Below, piece after piece: positions 1 through 7,709 of a stretch of DNA of 64,000 bases. Within the stretch, counting starts at the first letter, position 1. Every line of letters begins with the position of its first letter. The notes under the pieces are model-generated. The model worked only from the letters and a program-made list of their open reading frames with translations, was not told the DNA's origin and ran no database searches. This DNA comes from Deltaproteobacteria bacterium (GTDB lineage Bacteria; Myxococcota; UBA727; VGSZ01), in the NCBI GenBank assembly GCA_016177705.1, contig JACOUT010000014.1, positions 124,001-188,000 of the forward strand. The letters run 5' to 3'. The position numbers and the translations under genes are program-made.

Positions 1-831
1 GGGAAGAACGTCGCAGTGGTCGACGGTGACCGAGTCCTTCCCGTCGAGATACGCGTAGGCCTGCAGGAAGCGCACGATCTGCTGCCACCGACGGTCGCTG
101 GCGCGGATGCCCTGCTCCTCGAGCTTCGGCTTGACGGCGTCCACGAGCACGTCGATGAACGCGTCTGGGACCTCGACCGTCGCGGCCTCCTCTTGGCAGA
201 CGAGGAGCTCGTCGAGCGTCATCGTCGCCGCCGGCACTGTGCTCTTCTCGGACAGCAGCTTCTTTACGTTGTCGGGATCGGCGATGTACGGGACGACGAG
301 GCGCAGTGCGAAGCGGTCGAAGAGCGCCTCGAGATCGTCGCCGTCGGGGAGCTCGTTCGACGCACCAATGAGCGTGATGAGCGGGCACTCGACGACGGCT
401 GTGCCGTTCATGAACTGGCGCTCGTTCATCAGCGTGAGGCACGCGTTCAGAATCGCGCTGTTGCTCTTGAAGATTTCGTCGAGCAGCGCGACATGTGCCT
501 CGGGCAGCTTCTTCGTCGTGAGCCGTTCGAACCGACCTTGCTGGAGCGCCTGAAGCGAGAGCGGGCCGAAGACGTCCTCGGGCGTCGTGAACTTCGACAT
601 GAGCCACGTGAAGCCGGTCGTGCCTTCGATCGATGCGACGATGGCGTTCGCCAAGGCCGACTTGCCAGTGCCAGGCGGACCCAAAAGGAAGGAATGGACG
701 CGGGCGAGAAGAGCGGCGAGCAGCAAGTCGATGACGTTGTCGCGCTCGAGGAACCGGGCGCGGAGCGATGAGCGGACGGAGTGGAGCCGCCCAAGGGCGG
801 GAGTCTTTGCAACGGCGAGCTGGGCCTTCAT
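1..831 (-). CDS. MoxR-family AAA+ ATPase (partial, runs off left edge)
   Basis: The first 277 codons of an AAA+ ATPase of the MoxR/RavA type are visible; the 3' end is outside the window. A Walker A (GPPGTGKSALA) lies near residue 45, followed by Walker B LLDEIFKSN and the MoxR signature NERQF, then sensor-type ANEL. MoxR ATPases usually act as chaperones that remodel or insert cofactors into a partner, often a VWA-domain protein encoded next to them; here such a partner would lie to the left. The ATG at 831 follows GAGGTGA at a good distance; an in-frame GTG at 840 is possible. It is the end of the minus-strand cargo of the integrative element. Family assignment is firm, substrate unknown. 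Confidence 0.88.
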   Translation of the reverse strand, partial: MKAQLAVAKTPALGRLHSVRSSLRARFLERDNVIDLLLAALLARVHSFLLGPPGTGKSALANAIVASIEGTTGFTWLMSKFTTPEDVFGPLSLQALQQGRFERLTTKKLPEAHVALLDEIFKSNSAILNACLTLMNERQFMNGTAVVECPLITLIGASNELPDGDDLEALFDRFALRLVVPYIADPDNVKKLLSEKSTVPAATMTLDELLVCQEEAATVEVPDAFIDVLVDAVKPKLEEQGIRASDRRWQQIVRFLQAYAYLDGKDSVTVDHCDVLP

Positions 832-897
832 CGATGTCACCTCGTGATGCGCGGGGCGCGCACCTGCGGTGCGCCCGGCGCAGAGCCGTTGCGCTTC

Positions 898-1083
898 TTG
901 CCGTTGTCCCTCTCGGCGATCAGACCGATCGACGTGACGAGTTATCTTCGAACGCGCGGCTGGCGGGACGAGCGAAAGATTCGGGTCGTTGGAGAACTCC
1001 GTAAGGACGGGCGGTCGTCGGTGCTTCGGGGAGCACGCGACATCGAAGCGCTGCTCGACGACATCGACGGCGTCGACCATTGA
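898..1083 (+). CDS. possible small ORF, unknown
   Basis: A short plus-strand reading frame between two real genes. Its central part (VTSYLRTRGWRD) resembles the N-termini of small proteins often seen in mobile elements, which begin with a Y-L-x-x-x-G-W helix motif. There is no good ribosome binding site; TTG 898 is one possible start, with GTG 844 and ATG 847 further upstream in frame. The upstream bases 855-880 form a hairpin (GGGCGC/GCGCCC type). It may be non-coding. No function can be given. Confidence 0.25.
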   Translation: MPLSLSAIRPIDVTSYLRTRGWRDERKIRVVGELRKDGRSSVLRGARDIEALLDDIDGVDH

Positions 1084-1200
1084 CGGGGAGTTCAAGGCGG
1101 CGGTGCCGTGGAGGCCGCCTTTCGTCCACCTTGAACGAGACGCTTGACGGTGCCACGGTCGAGCTTGCCCGGCACGAGCAGGCTAGCGGCGAGGGGACCA

Positions 1201-1695
1201 ATGACAGCAGCAACAGCGAACGACGCGTTTGATGCCTATCTGCGCGGCGAACTCGGGAAGATGAAGGACCCCTTTGAACTGAACAAGTTCGTCAGCTTTC
1301 TCGGTCCAGATCAGAAGCACGTTCTGACGACGGCGCTGAGCAAGTCGAGAGCGAACGGCGTCGTTGAGAAGATTGTCGCGGCGACGAACGTCACGCGCGT
1401 GACCGTACCGATTGCGAGCATCAAGGTCGGCGCGATCGGCACGCGGCACATCAAGGAGATCGTGGCCAGCGTTCAGCACCAACTCGATCGCATGCGAGCT
1501 GTCGCGGACGCGCTCCGCAGCGCGGAGAAATCCCCCTTCGAAAAAAAGAAGGACGTCCACGCGAAGCAGTTTCTCGCCGAGAAAGTCGATGCAACCAATT
1601 ACGTCTTGCTCGACGGCAACCACCGCGCAATCGCGTTGGTGATCGATCATGGCGCTGAGGCGCTGGAACTACTCGTCCTGGAGACTCGCGGCTAG
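1201..1695 (+). CDS. small ParB/sulfiredoxin-fold-like protein
   Basis: A 164-residue protein, one of the few plus-strand genes of the island. The C-terminal part holds VLLDGNHRAIAL, which matches the GxHR motif of the ParB/sulfiredoxin nuclease fold, where the His-Arg pair binds nucleotide. The N-terminal half is helical and has no recognised domain. ATG 1201 is preceded by GAGGGGACC and is preferred over the upstream in-frame start at 1144. It is transcribed away from the MoxR gene. A role in DNA binding or in CTP/ATP-dependent clamp formation is only inference from the fold motif; there is no ParB-type HTH. Confidence 0.6.
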   Translation: MTAATANDAFDAYLRGELGKMKDPFELNKFVSFLGPDQKHVLTTALSKSRANGVVEKIVAATNVTRVTVPIASIKVGAIGTRHIKEIVASVQHQLDRMRAVADALRSAEKSPFEKKKDVHAKQFLAEKVDATNYVLLDGNHRAIALVIDHGAEALELLVLETRG

Positions 1696-1733
1696 CGTGA
1701 AGAGCGTGGGGGGGTGCATTCGAACGCGCACGC

Positions 1734-2252
1734 TCAGCGCGCGTGCGGGCGACCGTCATGCGGTCCCTGCTCGCGCTTTGGCACATCGTGCCACCAGTGA
1801 CTCGAAGGCATGTCGTTCTGCCGCTGGGGATGGAGCGGGTAGTAGATACGGTTGTCACTCTTATCGGCCTCGCCACCGACGAGCAGTGTCGCTTCTGTAG
1901 CAGCGTTGTTGATGAACGTATGGCAGACGCCGGTGCCCGCGGGGAACGCCGCGAAGTCACCAGGCTTCATCGGATGCAGCACGCCGTCTATCCAGGCGTC
2001 GACGTTGCCGTCGATGAGGTAGACGAGCTCCTCCTCCTTCTCCTCGGCGTGCGGCCACGATGTGCGGCATCCGGGCGGGAGCCGCACAAGGTTGATGCCG
2101 ATGCGCAGCAAGCCGGCTGCGCGGCCGATGCGGCGCGTGAAGCCGAGCAGCTCATCGCTGTGCGGATACTGGCCGCGGGTCTCCTCGACTGCGTCGCTCG
2201 AGATGATGAAGGGCGGGCGAGGGGGCTGATCGCTCATCCGACGGGGGTACAC
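1734..2252 (-). CDS. cupin-domain protein
   Basis: A 172-residue single-cupin protein. Cupin motif 1 is recognisable around residues 65-95 (HAEEKEEELVYLIDG, then a Pro-Gly-Asp turn) and motif 2 as PAGTGVCHTFIN near residue 105. The His/Glu set would bind a divalent metal at the barrel centre. Such proteins include small dioxygenases, isomerases and sugar-binding proteins; the substrate cannot be told. GTG 2252 is chosen because GGGAG precedes it by about 7 bases; ATG 2237 is an alternative giving 167 residues. It is a metabolic-looking gene within mobile-element cargo. Confidence 0.8.
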   Translation of the reverse strand: MYPRRMSDQPPRPPFIISSDAVEETRGQYPHSDELLGFTRRIGRAAGLLRIGINLVRLPPGCRTSWPHAEEKEEELVYLIDGNVDAWIDGVLHPMKPGDFAAFPAGTGVCHTFINNAATEATLLVGGEADKSDNRIYYPLHPQRQNDMPSSHWWHDVPKREQGPHDGRPHAR

Positions 2253-2300
2253 CCGATGACTCCCGAGGTCATCTGCTGGGAGGTGGCGATGTTGGTCGCG

Positions 2301-3251
2301 TCAGAAGCCGACGTCGGCGTCGTAGGCCTCGATGATGGCGGCCTGCTCGCCAGCGGCAACCAGGCTCTGCTGAGCGGGCTCGCCGAGGAGCCTGCGCTTC
2401 ACTGCACCTTCGAGAGTGACGAGCTTCTCCAACAGCGCGTCCGCCCGGAACGACAGCGCGCCGGCCATGAGATTCGTGCGGCCGCGGAGCTCATCGAACT
2501 TCTTGAGCCGACGTTGCAGCGTGCTGTCGCGCGTATCCACGTCGCGCGCGTCGAAGGCGGCGAGCTCGGCCTCGACGGCGCCGATCTCGGCGTCGAGCGT
2601 CTCCCGGGCGAGCGAGCCGAGCATCGCCGCCGCGTCGCCGAGGTCGGCGACCGGCAGCGCCCACGTCGTGTTGCCGCCGATCGAGCGGAGCACCTCGGTG
2701 AGCGCCCGCAGGGTGTCAGAGAGGGACGGCGGGATGAAGTAGACGCCGCCCGCGTGGCGGATCGAGAGGCCGGATTTTCGGACGAAGCCGAGGACCATCG
2801 CGCGGACGTCCTCCGTCGTGATGGCGGAGAAGTGATCGAAGAGCGCGCCGAGGCCATCGAGGATCGGGTGCTTCTCGAGGAGCGCGATGCTGTCGGTGCT
2901 CTTGGCGAAGGTCGCGCGGGCGAGCACTTCGTAGCGGAGATCGAGGTTCAGCACGTCGGGGTGCTCGCGGACGACGGCAACCACGATTTGATCGGGTGTC
3001 TCGGCAATCTCGCGGAGCAGGAGGCCGTCGCCGATCCGCCGAGCTGCCGCGCGCCAAGCGCGCTTGAACGCCGTCGCCGGCTTCACGGCGCTCGGCAGCA
3101 GCGACTTGTCGAGGCCGGCTTTGTCGGCGTGCTCGAGGAGGATCCGGTGATCGACGCGATTGTTACCGAGGTCCCACCAGAAGAGCGTGCCGAGGAGACC
3201 GGCTTGCTTCGCCGCGGTTTCGAACGAGCTCTGCACTTTACCGAAGTTCAT
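2301..3251 (-). CDS. hypothetical protein, DUF6744-like
   Basis: A 316-residue soluble protein with no signal peptide. The N-terminus (GTLFWWDLGNNRVDH) and the following Leu-Pro and Ala-Phe-x-Arg-Ala stretch recall the DUF6744 family found in plasmids, phages and integrative elements; this is from memory of the family and not tested. A helical segment near residues 200-270 is rich in charged residues and may form a coiled coil. The start is well supported by GGAGGTGAG directly upstream. It lies 62 bp downstream of the large ParB-family gene and is probably cotranscribed. No biochemical role is known. Confidence 0.6.
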   Translation of the reverse strand: MNFGKVQSSFETAAKQAGLLGTLFWWDLGNNRVDHRILLEHADKAGLDKSLLPSAVKPATAFKRAWRAAARRIGDGLLLREIAETPDQIVVAVVREHPDVLNLDLRYEVLARATFAKSTDSIALLEKHPILDGLGALFDHFSAITTEDVRAMVLGFVRKSGLSIRHAGGVYFIPPSLSDTLRALTEVLRSIGGNTTWALPVADLGDAAAMLGSLARETLDAEIGAVEAELAAFDARDVDTRDSTLQRRLKKFDELRGRTNLMAGALSFRADALLEKLVTLEGAVKRRLLGEPAQQSLVAAGEQAAIIEAYDADVGF

Positions 3252-3313
3252 CTCACCTCCGTGCCGCGGAGCGCGGCGTCCGCAGGCGCGCCGGCTCCGT
3301 CGGCACCGCGACC

Positions 3314-5236
3314 TCAGCTCGTGGCGTCAGCTCGAGCGTCGGCGGAGTCGTCGGTGGCGGAGTCAGTCGCTCCGTCGTCGTCGCCCTCGGTGGTGTCGGG
3401 AGTCGGCGCGGCCTTCTCGGCGAGCGAGTGTTTTCGACGCTGCCTTCCGATCTTGCGGGCCGCCTTGATGTCGATGCCGAGGATTTCGTGCAGCACCTCG
3501 TCATGAGAAGGCTCCTGCACGGGACGCTCGACGAGAATGCGCAGCGCGAGCAACAAGCGCTCCTTGTCCTTGGTCTTCTTGTCGGTGAGCGCGTTCTTCG
3601 CGTGCGCGAACAGCGCCGCGTTCGGCGCGTCGAGGTACAGGTTTCGGTTCTGCTTGCCCGCGGGAAGGTCGAGCTCTTTCCGAATGATGTCGGCCTCGTG
3701 GTAGTGGACGCCGTATCGACAGACCATGAGCGTGAGCGCCAAGACGAGCTCGCCGACGTCCAAGCCCGCTGCTTCGGCAAGCGCAGCTTCTCGCACCGCT
3801 CGCGCTTCATAGACGCGCTGGTCGCGCCGCTCTTGCTCACGCTTCCACGCGCTGTCGTCGTGCTGGCCGCGGGAGTGCGCGGGGGAGCCTGGCAGCGGCG
3901 CCTCCTGCAGCGGACGCATCACCTTGTGCGCGTCCTTGTGACCGAGGTCCCAGAGCGCGGTCGCGAGGTCGGCCTGCGTGATCAAGCGACGCGCGTGACC
4001 GTTCCTGTCGAGCGTGACGCGGATGCACGGGTGCTCGATGCCGATGACCTCGGCCCACGTCTTCGTCGGCTCTTCGGGCTCGGCCTCGAAGTCGCTGGGC
4101 AGCTCGGTGAGCTCGTGCTCTTCGAGGTACGCGCCGGCGCGGAGGTTCCACTGCTCAAGCGCGAGCTTGTGGGCGACCCGCTCGGGGAACACGACGTCGA
4201 TAGCGCGCTCGCGCTCTGCGTTCGTCGCGTGGTGCTGCCGCTTGATCGTCCACTCGAGGTGGTGTTCGACGTCGATCCAACCGGCCACGGGCTCGCCGCC
4301 GAACGTCCAGAGCGTCTTCGCCTCCTTCGGGTCGATGAGCTCCTGGCCCTTCTCGAATGCGGTCGCGAGATCTCTATCGGCCTGCGCGGACACCTTGCTC
4401 TCCCAACATCCGCTGTCGAGGCAGGCGTCATGCGAGTCGGTGTCGCCGATCTGGAAGAGCTGCGCCTGCGCGTGCGTGCGCTTGCCACAGTCCAAGCACG
4501 AGCCCGCGGAGGGAACGAGGTCTGCGTCGTCGAGCGCCCATCTCGCGTGCGTCAGCTTCATCGAGCCAAGGAGGATGAAGTGATCGACTTCGCGATGGTT
4601 GAGCACGGCGCCTTCCTCGATCAGGAACTCGTAGCGCGTGCGGATCGCCTTGAGCGCTTGGTGCTGCGCCTTCTCATCGACGCGCGCGAAGAGGAGAGCC
4701 GAGCGGATTTGGAGATTCCCGCCACGCAACAGCTCCTGCACACCCGGGACGATCTCGGTGAGCTTCAGCCGTTGATAGATGTGCGCCTCCGAGCGCCCGA
4801 CGTCGCTCGCGATCTGCGGGACGGCGATGCCGTGGTCGTCGCGGAGCTGGCGATAGCTCTCAGCTTCCTCGAGCGGCGGGACGTCTGCTCGCTGCCCGTT
4901 CTCGACGAGCATGACCTTCAGTGCGGTCGCGTCGTCCATCTCTCTCACGACAACCCGGAAGCTCTCGACGCCGGCCTGCGCGCACGCGCGAAATCGACGA
5001 TGTCCAGCGACGAGCTCGAATGCGTCCGCCTCTGTCGGGTGCGGGCGCGCGAGGCCCGGCACGATCTGCCCCATCTGGGCGATCGACGCGGCGAGCTCTT
5101 CGAGGGCGTCGAAGGTTTTGCGCGGGTTCTTTGGGTTCTCGCGCAGCGATCCGAGCGGGACGACGCGGTAGTCGGCCTGCTCCGTCTGCTGCTTCGGTGC
5201 TCTGCGCTTGGGTCTCTCCGCTGCGACGCTGGACAT
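3314..5236 (-). CDS. ParB-family nuclease-fold protein with Cys4 motif
   Basis: A 640-residue protein. Residues 25-115 are a ParB/Spo0J N-terminal nuclease (CTPase) domain with the phosphate-binding motif VAGHRRFRA at 77-85. Residues 120-165 form the ParB HTH (PQIASDVGRSEAHIYQRLKL). Cys247, Cys250, Cys272 and Cys277 make a probable zinc ribbon. The C-terminal half is long and ends in an acidic tail. It is twice the usual ParB length of about 300 residues, a form seen in plasmids and integrative elements. ATG 5236 follows AAGGAG. No ParA ATPase is encoded in the visible part of the island, so the role may be regulation or clamp loading and not segregation. Confidence 0.85.
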   Translation of the reverse strand: MSSVAAERPKRRAPKQQTEQADYRVVPLGSLRENPKNPRKTFDALEELAASIAQMGQIVPGLARPHPTEADAFELVAGHRRFRACAQAGVESFRVVVREMDDATALKVMLVENGQRADVPPLEEAESYRQLRDDHGIAVPQIASDVGRSEAHIYQRLKLTEIVPGVQELLRGGNLQIRSALLFARVDEKAQHQALKAIRTRYEFLIEEGAVLNHREVDHFILLGSMKLTHARWALDDADLVPSAGSCLDCGKRTHAQAQLFQIGDTDSHDACLDSGCWESKVSAQADRDLATAFEKGQELIDPKEAKTLWTFGGEPVAGWIDVEHHLEWTIKRQHHATNAERERAIDVVFPERVAHKLALEQWNLRAGAYLEEHELTELPSDFEAEPEEPTKTWAEVIGIEHPCIRVTLDRNGHARRLITQADLATALWDLGHKDAHKVMRPLQEAPLPGSPAHSRGQHDDSAWKREQERRDQRVYEARAVREAALAEAAGLDVGELVLALTLMVCRYGVHYHEADIIRKELDLPAGKQNRNLYLDAPNAALFAHAKNALTDKKTKDKERLLLALRILVERPVQEPSHDEVLHEILGIDIKAARKIGRQRRKHSLAEKAAPTPDTTEGDDDGATDSATDDSADARADATS

Positions 5237-5313
5237 CACTGGCTCCTTGGGTTGAGTGCGGAGCCCGTTCGGGTCCTCCGCTTCAACGGGCTGAAGCGGG
5301 GACCCGAGCCTTG

Positions 5314-5700
5314 TCAGAAGTAGTTCCAGTCGACGCCGCGGATGCAGCAGCGCACGACGACGTCTCGCGCGGCGTCGCTGTCGTGGCGAACGGTGCGGCA
5401 CGTATCGCACCGCTCGATATTGAAGCTGCCGTCGTCTTGCTCGTTCATCCAAAGCCAGCCGGGACAGAAGCACTCGCGAATCCCGCTCTGCTCGTGCTGC
5501 GCCTCGATGGAGCCGTAGTCGTGGGCCCAGGACGCGCGAACTTCGTGTGCGTCGTCGCATTCGACGCACACGGCGTAGGCGTGTCGGTTCACGACGTCGG
5601 ACTTGCAAAGGAAGCATCGGCCGAAGGGGCTTCGCGGCGCATCGAGCGGCGTCAAACCGGCCACAGGGCCGAAGAACTTGCCGCCGCGCTCCGGTCGCAA
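5314..5700 (-). CDS. Cys-rich small protein, probable zinc binding
   Basis: About 128 residues with several Cys pairs: CFLC, CVEC, CFC, CDTC and a terminal RCC, a pattern typical of zinc ribbons. The reading frame is open well upstream but has no ATG; TTG 5700 is the best guess, with GTG 5664 as alternative. A very strong Shine-Dalgarno (GGAGGTGATC) lies just upstream in front of an ATG in another frame that encodes only 21 residues before a stop, so either that is a leader peptide or the start has shifted. It lies just downstream of the DpdA-like gene. Function unknown. Confidence 0.5.
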   Translation of the reverse strand: MRPERGGKFFGPVAGLTPLDAPRSPFGRCFLCKSDVVNRHAYAVCVECDDAHEVRASWAHDYGSIEAQHEQSGIRECFCPGWLWMNEQDDGSFNIERCDTCRTVRHDSDAARDVVVRCCIRGVDWNYF

Positions 5701-5768
5701 CGAGTCTCGCGCTTCATGATCACCTCCGGCGGCTCTCTGCCGCGACGCGCGGGTGCAGAGAGCCGCCG

Positions 5769-6587
5769 TCACTTGAGGCGAGCGAGGAGGTCGTCGCGCC
5801 ACGCGAGTGCGTAGCGCAGACAGTTCGCGCATCGGGCGTGATCGCAATCTGGGTGCGGCGGGTTCTTGCGAGCGTTCAAGGACCACGCGAGCGAATCGCT
5901 CGACGCGAGGCTCTGCCAGGCTGACGTCAGCCCGCTCGTCTTGAAGCCGAACGCGTGCACGTTGAGGCCGATGTCGTTCAGCTCGTTCATGAGGATCGCC
6001 GCGCGCAAGGTGTGTTGCCGGCGGCAGACGCTGCCGACGCCGACAACGGGAGCAGATGTGAGATCGACTCCCGCCCGCGCGTAGGCATAGAGGTGGTCAA
6101 GGTAGTCGCCGCGCGTCCAGCCTTGGAGCACCGGCGCCCACGGCAACTCGGGGGCGATGCTCTTGAGCTCAAGCCAGCTGTCGATGGTCGCGCGCTGGTG
6201 TTGCGCGACGCTTCGGCCGGTGCGCTGAAGGATCGCCTCTTCACACATCCAGTCCTGGATGGCGGCCCACGCGAGCCCACCGATCTCGTCGGCGGCGCGG
6301 GCCACGAACTCCGCATAGCGCCGCGGTTCCACTGTCCATCGCCCATGGAGCGACAGCTCGCTGAAGCCGCCCGAGTCCAAAGCCCAAGATCCGCGCGCTC
6401 GCGGGAGCGTCGTCCGCCCGTCGAGCGATCGCCGGCTGATGAACAGCGGGACGTCGGTGCGCGTGAGCCATGACGCGTGATGCGTGCCGAGGAAGAACGT
6501 GAACCCGCTGGCGTCGGGTCGTTCGTCGCCGTCCACGACAGCGTCGTGGATGTCGTGAGCCGGAAACAGGTCGAGCTGATCCTTCAC
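5769..6587 (-). CDS. DpdA/TGT-like transglycosylase-family protein (DUF7221 type)
   Basis: A 272-residue protein of the tRNA-guanine transglycosylase superfamily, in the branch that includes phage and island DpdA proteins. Those exchange a guanine in DNA for a 7-deazaguanine base. Motifs visible: LDSGGF with Asp71 (general acid position of TGT), Asp112 in AIQDW, Gln155 in VLQGW, GVGSV near 184, HAFGF near 213, and SSDSLAWS with Asp231, the expected nucleophile. Three Cys (248-256) and a His near the C-terminus may bind zinc. GTG 6587 is chosen because it overlaps the stop of the upstream gene (GTGA). No preQ0 synthesis genes (queC-E) are in the window. The target, DNA or RNA, is not known. 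Confidence 0.75.
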   Translation of the reverse strand: MKDQLDLFPAHDIHDAVVDGDERPDASGFTFFLGTHHASWLTRTDVPLFISRRSLDGRTTLPRARGSWALDSGGFSELSLHGRWTVEPRRYAEFVARAADEIGGLAWAAIQDWMCEEAILQRTGRSVAQHQRATIDSWLELKSIAPELPWAPVLQGWTRGDYLDHLYAYARAGVDLTSAPVVGVGSVCRRQHTLRAAILMNELNDIGLNVHAFGFKTSGLTSAWQSLASSDSLAWSLNARKNPPHPDCDHARCANCLRYALAWRDDLLARLK

Positions 6588-6838
6588 GTACGCGCCAGCG
6601 CGCACACGAGATCGAGCGCAACGACCTGCGCGGCGACGTTGAGCAGTGCCCGTGCCTCGGTGCCGTCGTCGTGGTGAAGGTCGAAGGCGAGAGCTGCCGC
6701 TGCCGCCACGTCGGTGACGAGGACAACGCCGCTCGGCGGATCACGATGCTCATCGAGCGTTCGGCTCATGAAGGCGCGAACGAGCTCGCTCTTCGCAAGA
6801 AGCTCGACGTCGACGTTGGTACGGCGCTCGTTGCGCAT
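6584..6838 (-). CDS. small hypothetical protein upstream of DpdA-like gene
   Basis: An 84-residue acidic protein with no recognised domain. The ATG is preceded by AAGGAGGTCAG, one of the best ribosome binding sites in the region. Its stop overlaps the GTG start of the DpdA-like gene by four bases, so the two are translationally coupled and may act together. The C-terminal half is Ala/Val/Leu rich (helical). Function unknown. Confidence 0.65.
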   Translation of the reverse strand: MRNERRTNVDVELLAKSELVRAFMSRTLDEHRDPPSGVVLVTDVAAAAALAFDLHHDDGTEARALLNVAAQVVALDLVCALART

Positions 6839-6904
6839 CTGACCTCCTTCGCGCCGGCGCGGCGCTCGGATGAGCGCGCCGCGACGGCGCGGATCAACCC
6901 GTTC

Positions 6905-7186
6905 TCACTCGGCGCGGATGACGTCCACGCGCGGCGTCAGCGACGCGCCTTCACAGAGCACGCGCTTGAGTCGAAGGTCGGCAGCGCGGAGTGCGGGCCG
7001 CACCGCGCATCTATCGCGCATCTCCCATTCCCTCTCGTCCATCCACTCGGGGCGAATGGGATCGTTGAAACGCGCGCCGACGAGCCGCTGGCCTCGTGGA
7101 AGCCAGTCGGACGTCGGTCGGTCGTGCTGGTCGAACGCGATGCGCGCGAGCCAAGTCATGTCGATGGTCTTCGGAAGTTCATCCAT
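6905..7186 (-). CDS. small hypothetical protein
   Basis: A 93-residue protein with a Trp-rich N-terminal half (MTWLARIAF, SDWLPRG, PEWMDEREWEM). No family is recognised. It is 66 bp upstream of the gene preceding the DpdA-like one and in the same direction, so probably in the same transcript. The ATG start lacks a clear Shine-Dalgarno sequence. Confidence 0.5.
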   Translation of the reverse strand: MDELPKTIDMTWLARIAFDQHDRPTSDWLPRGQRLVGARFNDPIRPEWMDEREWEMRDRCAVRPALRAADLRLKRVLCEGASLTPRVDVIRAE

Positions 7187-7243
7187 AGGTTCGTCCGTTT
7201 CGCCACGACGGCGCTCTCGCGAGCGCTGTCGTGGCCAGCGCGC

Positions 7244-7504
7244 TCACGCGGCGATGAGGGTGTGATCGAGCTGGTCGTCGGCGAGCGGAGCGTGCTGCCG
7301 GTAGTAGCTGCGTTCCTCGGCCGCCATCTCCTCGAAGAGGGCGACGACGTTCGCGAGCGGCAGCGCCTTCAGCGCGTCGCGCATGTAGCGCTCGGTGTCT
7401 CTGGCCTGCCAGCCGAACAGCTCGAGCTCATCCTTGATGTTCGCGAGCTTGAGCTTGAGCGCGAGGTTCTCTTTCGTTGTCTTCTTCGTCGGGTCGTTGT
7501 TCAC
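7244..7504 (-). CDS. small hypothetical protein, coiled-coil-like
   Basis: An 86-residue protein starting at a GTG preceded by AAGGAGAAACGC. The N-terminus is Lys-rich, followed by a Leu/Lys heptad-like helix (ALKLKLANIKDELELF) and an acidic helix. No family is recognised. The open frame continues upstream but that part is GC-biased low-quality sequence and contains the hairpin described at 7534-7561, so the short form is preferred. Confidence 0.55.
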   Translation of the reverse strand: MNNDPTKKTTKENLALKLKLANIKDELELFGWQARDTERYMRDALKALPLANVVALFEEMAAEERSYYRQHAPLADDQLDHTLIAA

Positions 7505-7533
7505 GCGTTTCTCCTTGAGGGGCGTCGTCCGTT

Positions 7534-7561
7534 GGGCCCCTCTCGCGCGCTCGAGGGGCCC
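7534..7561. other. strong hairpin in leader of the 86-aa gene
   Basis: Perfect 9-bp inverted repeat GGGCCCCTC / GAGGGGCCC with a 10-base loop, in the about 205 bp gene-free stretch between the HTH-TPR gene and the 86-residue gene. No T-run follows on the minus strand, so it may be a rho-dependent terminator, an attenuator or an operator. Confidence 0.5.
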
Positions 7562-7709
7562 GGCGGAAACGACGAGCGAGACCGACGAGACCGCCGTGGG
7601 AGGGAGGCGGCGGACGTGACGGGCCTCGTCTGCGAGGAGCGCAGCGACCCGGCGCGGCCGTTGCCGAACCGACAAGGCGGGCCGGAGGGTGAGCGACCCG
7701 GAGAACGCG

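Noticed and set aside
16..771. 251-codon plus-strand frame
   Set aside because: Antisense of the MoxR gene with Walker A and B motifs.
1743..3506. 587-codon plus-strand frame
   Set aside because: Runs over the cupin and DUF6744-like genes, which have better start signals and recognisable motifs; the plus product is Arg/Val/Glu-biased.
3428..5323. 631-codon plus-strand frame
   Set aside because: Antisense of the 640-residue ParB gene, which has the ParB motifs.
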